From: Cryptomeria japonica
Lineage: Eukaryota > Streptophyta > Pinopsida > Cupressales > Cupressaceae
Length of the DNA stretch: 64,000 bases
Reading direction: 5' to 3'
NCBI RefSeq assembly: GCF_030272615.1
Contig: NC_081413.1
Span: 723,750,649 to 723,814,648, forward strand
Positions 58,211 through 64,000 of this stretch are shown here, one piece after another. The translations under genes and the position numbers were made by a program. Position 1 is the first letter of the stretch. Each line of letters starts with the position of its first letter. The notes under the pieces are model-generated. The model had not been told where the DNA came from. It was given only the letters and a program-made list of their open reading frames with translations, and ran no database searches.

Positions 58211-59438
58211 TTGTGCTCATAATATCCAATCTTAGCACAAATTTAAATTATATATTATAAATAAATAGTCCACATGTAAATAAAAAAACAACTAAATTTG
58301 TTGGTCAAAATAGACCTATACTTAACACATAAGAACCTGTAAGTGTTATATAAAAAGTACAAATATACATTTATTAACAATCGAAATAAATAGTTTTTTG
58401 TTTGAAATAAAATATCATATCTATCCACTATAAGTGTGTCATTTAAAAAATAGGATGCTCGTTTAATAATATAAGATACTTGCTTAAGCAAGTATTGTTG
58501 TCATAGTGAAAAAATAGTATTCCTATGTGTACAACTATTAGGGTAGCAATGTATATTCATTGAAGTATTTCATATTAATAATTTGTCCTATCACAAATAT
58601 AAAAGGTGAGGACAACAAATACCTTGTATTTTTCAATGAAATGAGAAGGATTTTCAACAAGTTTTAGTGTTCAACTATTGGTACATTTGTGTTGGATATA
58701 AGTTGTATTTTATATAATAATGTGCTTTTTCTATAAGAGCAAATTTTTTTTTTGTTCAACTATTGATCCATTTATGTTGGATTTACAACTTAGAGATAAC
58801 AAATATTTATGGTTACTAATATGCATTTGGTCCATTTATGTTGCATATAAGTTATACTCTAAGTAAAAATATGATATTTTACTAACAAGAAATGATATAT
58901 ATTTTTTCAATTATTAGGTATTTTTAGATTAAGTTTTGGTGGAATCTTTAAAAAGTCATTTTTTAGATACTTCGCCGTAGATGTGTTATTTTAACGAGTT
59001 GCTAGTTAAATGTCTATTTTACATTTCTTTAAAAAAAATGGTGGTCTTACGATATTCCATGTGATGGCTACATGTTGATGAAGTTAGCCCTAACGACTAT
59101 TGGTCCCTCTTCCCTATTTAGCCTCGTAGACCTTAAAATAATTTCTTGTTCTTCTATTATTTTGGCCTCACAAAAGAAAACAAAAACTATTATAAAAATA
59201 ATTAAAAATATATCCACCTAGAGTGTACATTGACAGTTTCTATAAATTCACATGGTGCTGGACCCTACCAGAAGTAAAACGAAACTCCACAAAGAAGTCC
59301 AAACAACTGCTTTAGGGTACAGCTTTTTTATTAATTATTTACCAAGGCCTTTATTAAAGGACGAACTTTCTAAAAATCCATTAATATGGTTCCATAGGAA
59401 ATTGTCCTCTTTTCCATAGAAAAGCGAAAAAAAGTAAT
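58211..59438. other. Spacer between the LINE and the GLR gene
   Basis: AT-rich with no coding similarity. It probably includes the GLR promoter toward its right end, with no motif I can assign apart from the TATA-like string at 59440. Confidence 0.5.
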
Positions 59439-59439
59439 A

Positions 59440-59447
59440 TTATATAG
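59440..59447 (+). promoter_or_regulatory. Candidate TATA box of the GLR gene
   Basis: TTATATAGG lies about 290 bases before the GLR start codon. The distance allows for the duplicated leader. The call rests on the string alone. Confidence 0.4.
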
Positions 59448-59531
59448 GCACTAGAATTTATATCATCACAAACTTGCTTGTAATAATTTGTTGAGATTCA
59501 GACCGAAGCATGTATTGAATTTGATTTTTAG

Positions 59532-59750
59532 CCTTGTGAAGCCCACAGATGATATAGAAAACTCTTAGTTTTTGGCTTTCCAATTCTGCTAAAATATTTT
59601 TGGGTTGACTGGAATGGGTAAATCTAAACTGATTTTTATTTACATCTTTGTTAAGCCCACATATAATATAGAAAACTCTTAGAATTTGGCTTACCAGTTC
59701 TGTAAAAAAGTTTTTGGGTTGACAGTAATGGATAAATTTAAACGCTCCTT
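59532..59750 (+). repeat. Tandem duplication of the GLR leader and start codon
   Basis: Copy 1 (about 59532-59635) and copy 2 (about 59645-59750) share aagcccacaKatRatatagaaaactcttag, ttggctt.cca, ttctg.taaaa, tttttgggttgac and an ATG followed by g.taaat.taaa. Copy 2 holds the GLR start codon at 59728. Copy 1 holds the corresponding ATG at 59614. Confidence 0.9.
59614..59682 (+). CDS. Upstream ORF in the GLR leader (22 residues)
   Basis: ATG at 59614 opens a frame MGKSKLIFIYIFVKPTYNIE and ends with TAG at 59680-59682, 45 bases before the GLR start codon. It exists because the leader was duplicated, and its first residues mimic the MDKFK start of the GLR protein. If the transcript starts upstream, scanning ribosomes would meet it first, which usually lowers translation of the main ORF. 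Whether it is in the mRNA is not known. Confidence 0.45.
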   Translation: MGKSKLIFIYIFVKPTYNIENS

Positions 59751-60025
59751 CCCTATGATTCTGAATTTGTTGTCATTTATGCTGTTGGGTGGTGCACCCC
59801 ATTTGATATTTCCCTGCCTCTGCCTAGCACAAAATGGAGTTAGACCTGCAACTGTGAACGTGGGTGCTATTGTCTCTTATAATACCACTATTGGAAGAGT
59901 GTCAAGGAAGGCCATTGAATTGGCTGTAGAAGATGTGAATAATGATAAAACTCTGCTTAATGAAACTCAACTTGTGCTTACAATGGTGGACTCCAACCGT
60001 AGTGCTTTCATAGGTACTTTGGCAG
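59728..60025 (+). CDS. Glutamate receptor-like channel (GLR), first coding exon
   Basis: The ATG at 59728 gives MDKFKRSFPMILNLLSFMLL, a signal-peptide-like hydrophobic start that ends near CLCLAQNG. The mature N-terminus of plant GLRs follows: VNVGAIVSYNTTIGRVSRKA, then AIELAVEDVNND and LVLTMVDSNRSAFIGTLA. This is the start of the extracellular ligand-binding-like (ANF receptor) domain. GLRs are ligand-gated, Ca-permeable cation channels of the plasma or organelle membrane in signalling. The exon ends TTGGCAG with donor GTATGT at 60026, at a place where plant GLR genes commonly have an intron. The in-frame ATG at 59686 is less likely, as it would put a non-hydrophobic extension before the signal peptide. 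The frame is intact. No further exon was recognised up to 64000. Confidence 0.85.
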
Positions 60026-61306
60026 GTATGTTTAAGTTTCAGTAGCACTGAGATCACTATAGAATTTTAAATGAATAAACTTGGTCTTTTAAATGGAATG
60101 AACTCATGACCATCTGAGATGTTAAGAAAAATGTTGGTATGCTAAGGTGGTTTTAGCCATATTGTCATGCTAACTTTGCGCCAATATGCAACATCATAAT
60201 TATTGCAAGTTATTCTTTTGTTCGGTAGTATCACAATTACTGGTTCAGGAGAAACATGTAATAGATTCCAAATTATAGGAAACTTTTGATGTTAGGACCA
60301 TATTGCCAGGATTTCATTTGTTCTATGACAGTTAACAATAACAAGTAGATCTCAAGCCCCGGAGATAAAAAGAAGAGAAGACAGAGTAAATGGAACCATG
60401 GAAACCCAAATTCAGACATATTCTAGGTGGGTGTGAATTATTAGTGTTTTCAGCTACTGTCATGTAGATTTGTAGGTTTTAAGCTGCGAGGCACAGGAGT
60501 CAGGGCTCAAATACAAGCCTGTGCTTATTGGCCTTTTTAGTCTGAGCTGTTAGTTGGAGAAAATCTCCATTAACCATTAAGGAGTATGCATTATGCACCT
60601 GTTGCCATCCGCAGGGGTTCGTGGTGGCCCTGGTACTGCTTTCATCTGCAGTAGGAATCACCTCAGCCCTGTGAACTGTAAAATCTGAATAGTTTCATCC
60701 CGTTATATCTGGAAGAATCCTAATCTAGATGGGTACTTGCTCAATGATGGAACCTTCTGTAGTTTTGTGGCAAATTACAAACAGAAGACAAATATTACAG
60801 TTTTTAAGTTTTTGTTTAAATTCAGATCTTGCTTTTCGCTTTCCAGAGGAACAAGAAGCAATGAAAGATTTGACTAGAACTTTCTTATGACTATAGAATA
60901 GCAGGCAAATCTTTTCGCTTCAAAAAATAAAAATTATAAATATTGTATGCTAAGACTTCAGCAATATTATAGAACTCATTCTTGGTGATCGGAAGACCGA
61001 AATTATGATTTGTATGGGATTTATATAAAATTTCGGCTAGCAAGTGTAAAGAATATTTTCGGAATTCCAACGTCTAGATTAAAGCCTGTTGTAGCCTGAA
61101 GAACCAATGTAGCGTAGTATGGCCTTAAACCCTCAAAGGGTTTAGAGGAATCAGATATTCTAAGGGACCTTGAGTTTTCAAACTGAGGAATTCTCCACGA
61201 ATATGCTATTGTTTACTAAATCAGAAGAGAAATTAATTCAGCACCTTTGAACAAGCCACAACTTGCAATGCCTTACCAGTACCTCTCAGTTATTAATAAT
61301 ATGACA

Positions 61307-61412
61307 GCTCCTTACTATTTCAGTCGGAGAAGGCCACAATAGTAGGATAGAAATCTACCTGCTCCTTACCATTTCAGTCCTAGAAGACCACAATATTCGG
61401 TTAGAGTTCTCA
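61307..61412. repeat. 54-bp tandem duplication
   Basis: gctccttac.atttcagtc followed by agaaggccacaata begins at 61307 and again at 61361, with about a tenth of the bases changed. Confidence 0.85.
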
Positions 61413-62099
61413 ACTAATAATTTTATGATAAATCTTTAATGCAAGTGAAATAAAACACTAGTTTAGCTTTTTTAATTATTGTCGTGTATTTAAACAGCCA
61501 AGTATGTTTGTTAGAGCTCCAATGTTGGCCTCAGGTATCCATCCCCAAATGCAGAAATCATCGTCTAACATTCCAAGTGCTTTAAGATGATACAGCTTTT
61601 TCTACTTATATCTGCGCCCTGATTAATTAAGTTAAAAATAGTGCTGCACCGTCCTGGTACTTTCCAAGATACGCCATTCTTCCCCTGGCGTTTTTTATAT
61701 ATATATTTTTTATAACATATTCTGTTAAATCTAAACATTTGAGTTCTTTCTCTCAGATTTCATCTCTCAGACGCACCCTTCAAATTTACAGATCAACAAA
61801 TACTTCTTATATAGAATTAAGATTGTAAATGGTGGATTTTATTTTCTGCTATATTTTCTTTCAAGGTGTCTCATAACATGGGAAAAAGTTTTTTGTTTTT
61901 TTTGACTTTCTTTTACTTTTCTGGAGATGATTCAATTATTCCTTTTGTCTATTTTAATATTTCCATCTCTAAGATGATTTTCTCTGCAAGTTCATATTTA
62001 ATGTGGATCACTTCCAGAGCTGTGACATCTTGGGCCACCTCCAGTGATAGGCTCTATTAATCTCATTGAAGTCTCAAAACTCTTCTGCTTTCCCAGTAG

Positions 62100-62799
62100 A
62101 ATCATCAACATTTCCCCCTTTGAGGTAACACCCCTCATCATCTTCATCCTACTCATCCTCTTCATTTTCATCCAATTCATTCTACTCACCATTTAATTTG
62201 CTTCTCTTGTCTGATTTCTTCTTCCTCATGATATATCATGAAGTTTTATTTGAGACATCAAGGAAATAAACTTACACAGCTGATACTAGAAGCTATGCAC
62301 AACAACAGTATAGACTGTGGAAATCATATATCTACTATCTCCTCTTTTCCAAACTCTTTGCAAATTACGTTTGAGGGCCTTCCATCCATTAATATTTTTG
62401 CCAACTATTCAAAGGATTCATCTTTCTCTTGTTCTAGCAGTTCTAACCCTTGACGAATCCAAGATTCTATGGCTTTCCCCACTGAAAATATTATTCTCAC
62501 AATTCTTTATGTCTTTCTCACAACCCTTCATTTTTTGCTTTCCAATTTTTTGTTGCCTCACACTGCTCCAGTGCCCACAATAATTCCTCCAACTCAAACT
62601 CTATTATTTTGCAAATTTCTTTGCTTTTCTTTTGTTTGTTTCTGCTTCTTCCTCTCTCTGTTCTTTCCTTCCAACTTGATTATCTTCTGTTATACATCAT
62701 AAGACAACTCTATCAATGCATCTATAGCCACAGCCACAGCTTCCCTCTGAGCTATTCAGAACTCTTCTCATGAATTCTCTACTCTCAGCATCATAGGAT
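62100..62799 (-). mobile_element. Decayed internal region of an LTR element
   Basis: In the orientation set by the primer-binding site, this would be the leader and gag start. The minus strand has Glu/Lys-rich frames (near 62560-62680) broken by stops. No gag motif is safe, and the 3' end with a second LTR was not found. Confidence 0.4.
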
Positions 62800-62811
62800 G
62801 CTCTGATACCA
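62800..62811 (-). other. Primer-binding site, tRNA-iMet type
   Basis: The minus strand reads TGGTATCAGAGC, the standard plant copia-type site, three bases after the LTR end. Confidence 0.88.
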
Positions 62812-62814
62812 AAC

Positions 62815-63350
62815 TGATGCAGACACTTTCCTGAACCTGCAAGTTAATATCTAAGACAATACTTTGTTCAAGAGAAGTATTACTCAATGCTACAAACAAT
62901 ATCAAAACAACAAAAGATAGAGAGGATGGATCATATCAAACTTGTGTCAAGACAAAATGCAATGATTGGTATAACTCGTCAACTCAGATCAGACAAACAA
63001 ACAAAGATGAATGCAGCATATAGAAAGATTTACTGCAGAAAATAATAAACATGCGACATCAATAATCTTCATTTTATATGAGAAGGAATAATCTCTAAAC
63101 TGTGTAACTTTCCCTACTTTAACAATCATGTGTTCCAATTACAGCCCCAAAGGGCTCACAAAGCAAAAGACTCCTAGGTTGACTCTTAACTCCAAAGATA
63201 GCAAACAAATAACAGTTGTTTCTCTAATCCCACAAAGACTGATCAGTTTTACAGACTGCTAAAATTAGTAAATGCAATCAGCCCTGAATTCTCAACAAAC
63301 TCAGATACAGGAAGAAACATTTAACTAGCCCCTGATTTAGTGGTGAATCA
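62815..63350 (-). repeat. 5' LTR of a copia-like element in the GLR intron
   Basis: On the minus strand it starts TGATTCACCACTAAATC and ends GTGTCTGCATCA, giving TGAT...ATCA ends. It adjoins the primer-binding site at 62800-62811. The length is 536 bp. The partner LTR was not recognised, so the outer end rests on the TG/CA rule and symmetry. Confidence 0.65.
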
Positions 63351-63437
63351 GTTACATTTGAGCTACTGGTCCTGGTACAGGCATGGGTATAGCAGTACGA
63401 CAGTTTTTTTTTTCCTTGGATACGGATATGGGTTTGG

Positions 63438-63451
63438 ACACACACACACAC
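63438..63451. repeat. Short (AC)n run
   Basis: About seven AC units. Confidence 0.85.
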
Positions 63452-63654
63452 CTATATAAAATAGTAGTGATACTTTTAATTGTCAATAAACAAAATATTT
63501 ATGTATTTCATAATTTGCAAAAATGAAAATACTCATAAATTCATAATTGAGTGATTCATCAAATGTCAATATACAATGAAAATTTCAATCAATATTTAAC
63601 AATCTTCATGTTGCAAGTGTGGCAATAGGAGTGACGCATATCCTTGCGGAAACA

Positions 63655-64000
63655 ATGAAGGGAGTTTCTACAGGGATAGGAGTAGGAGATTCTGGTGATG
63701 ACGATGGGGACAATGCTTCTGTTGAAGACAGCGAAGGTGGGTCAAACAGTTATCTTCCCTTGGTGTTGGTGGGAGCTCCCAGTGTTGATGTTGATGATGG
63801 CTCCTACGAGGAGGGAGTGGATGGAGTTGTCCCTACAGCTGCTTTGGAATGGTTTTTTTTTTCAAGTGACATGGATCCTTGGGATGAGGATGAAACCCTT
63901 TTTGATACCCTCATGGAGACCCACTTGAAGACCAAGTTTTTTGTGTCCTTTGACAGATGTTATGGTCTAGAGGACTCTATTGAGGATGTCCTACTTCACG
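63655..64000 (+). CDS. Unidentified acidic ORF, runs off the window
   Basis: A frame without stops from 63580 to the window end has its first ATG at 63655 (MKGVSTGIGVGDSGDDDGDN). It continues with SYLPLVLVGAPSVDVDDGSY, MDPWDEDETLFDTLMETHL and FFVSFDRCYGLEDSIEDVLL. It is strongly acidic, at least 115 residues long, and GC-richer than its surroundings. I do not recognise it. It could be a retroelement protein, an unrelated gene inside the GLR intron, or an exon. It is on the same strand as the GLR but resembles no GLR segment. Confidence 0.4.
   Translation, partial: MKGVSTGIGVGDSGDDDGDNASVEDSEGGSNSYLPLVLVGAPSVDVDDGSYEEGVDGVVPTAALEWFFFSSDMDPWDEDETLFDTLMETHLKTKFFVSFDRCYGLEDSIEDVLLH

Larger units (their letters stand above)
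60026..64000 (+). other. GLR intron 1 (first part), or region 3' of a truncated gene
   Basis: I searched the plus strand for the next GLR segment (continuation of the ANF domain) and saw none. Either the intron exceeds 3.9 kb, which is usual in large gymnosperm genomes, or only exon 1 remains. It contains a 54-bp duplication, an LTR with a primer-binding site, an (AC)n run and an unidentified ORF. Confidence 0.55.

Noticed and set aside
59686-59727. Upstream in-frame ATG of the GLR ORF as the true start
   Set aside because: It would place 14 residues, including charged ones, before the signal peptide, and the extra part is leader sequence that also occurs in the duplicated copy.

Overview
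This is nuclear DNA of a land plant, most likely a seed plant with a large, repeat-filled genome (a conifer-type gymnosperm is my inference). Grounds: AT-rich sequence, many decayed and nested LTR retrotransposons of plant lineages, long microsatellites, a plant mobile domain (PMD) gene with a GT-AG intron, and the first coding exon of a plant glutamate receptor-like (GLR) channel followed by an intron longer than 3.9 kb. Nothing bacterial, organellar or viral was recognised.

Layout. 1-2150: no recognisable gene. 2190-2965: a diverged LTR (+). 3097-9964: a complete but non-autonomous LTR element on the minus strand (two LTRs of about 1.18 kb, a primer-binding-like site, a polypurine tract and one gag-like ORF, no pol), inserted in a TA/CA microsatellite. 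9965-21454: AT-rich DNA with microsatellites, local duplications and two probable LTR fragments. 21455-26300: a very long imperfect palindrome centred near 22640, its right arm split by a 2.6-kb insertion. 26300-27730 and 53838-55000: two diverged copies of one unclassified repeat. 28160-53837: a decayed Ty3/gypsy element of the Tat/Ogre type on the minus strand (5' LTR 52371-53837, a leader of over 4 kb, gag, protease, RT, two RNase H segments, integrase), with a PMD gene in the opposite orientation beyond pol. Its 3' LTR was not found. 33222-40877: a second LTR element (+) nested inside the integrase gene, with perfect GGAAC target duplications. 56390-58210: a broken LINE. 59440-64000: GLR promoter area, a duplicated leader, exon 1 and the start of intron 1, which holds an LTR/PBS fragment and an unidentified ORF running off the window.

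The only probable living host gene is the GLR. The feature I find least explained is a 21-bp repeat family (core ATGCGCTA) in three blocks of the Tat-like leader and, inverted, in the PMD intron. Its spacing is nearly always a multiple of three, and it reads as a heptad peptide on one strand.
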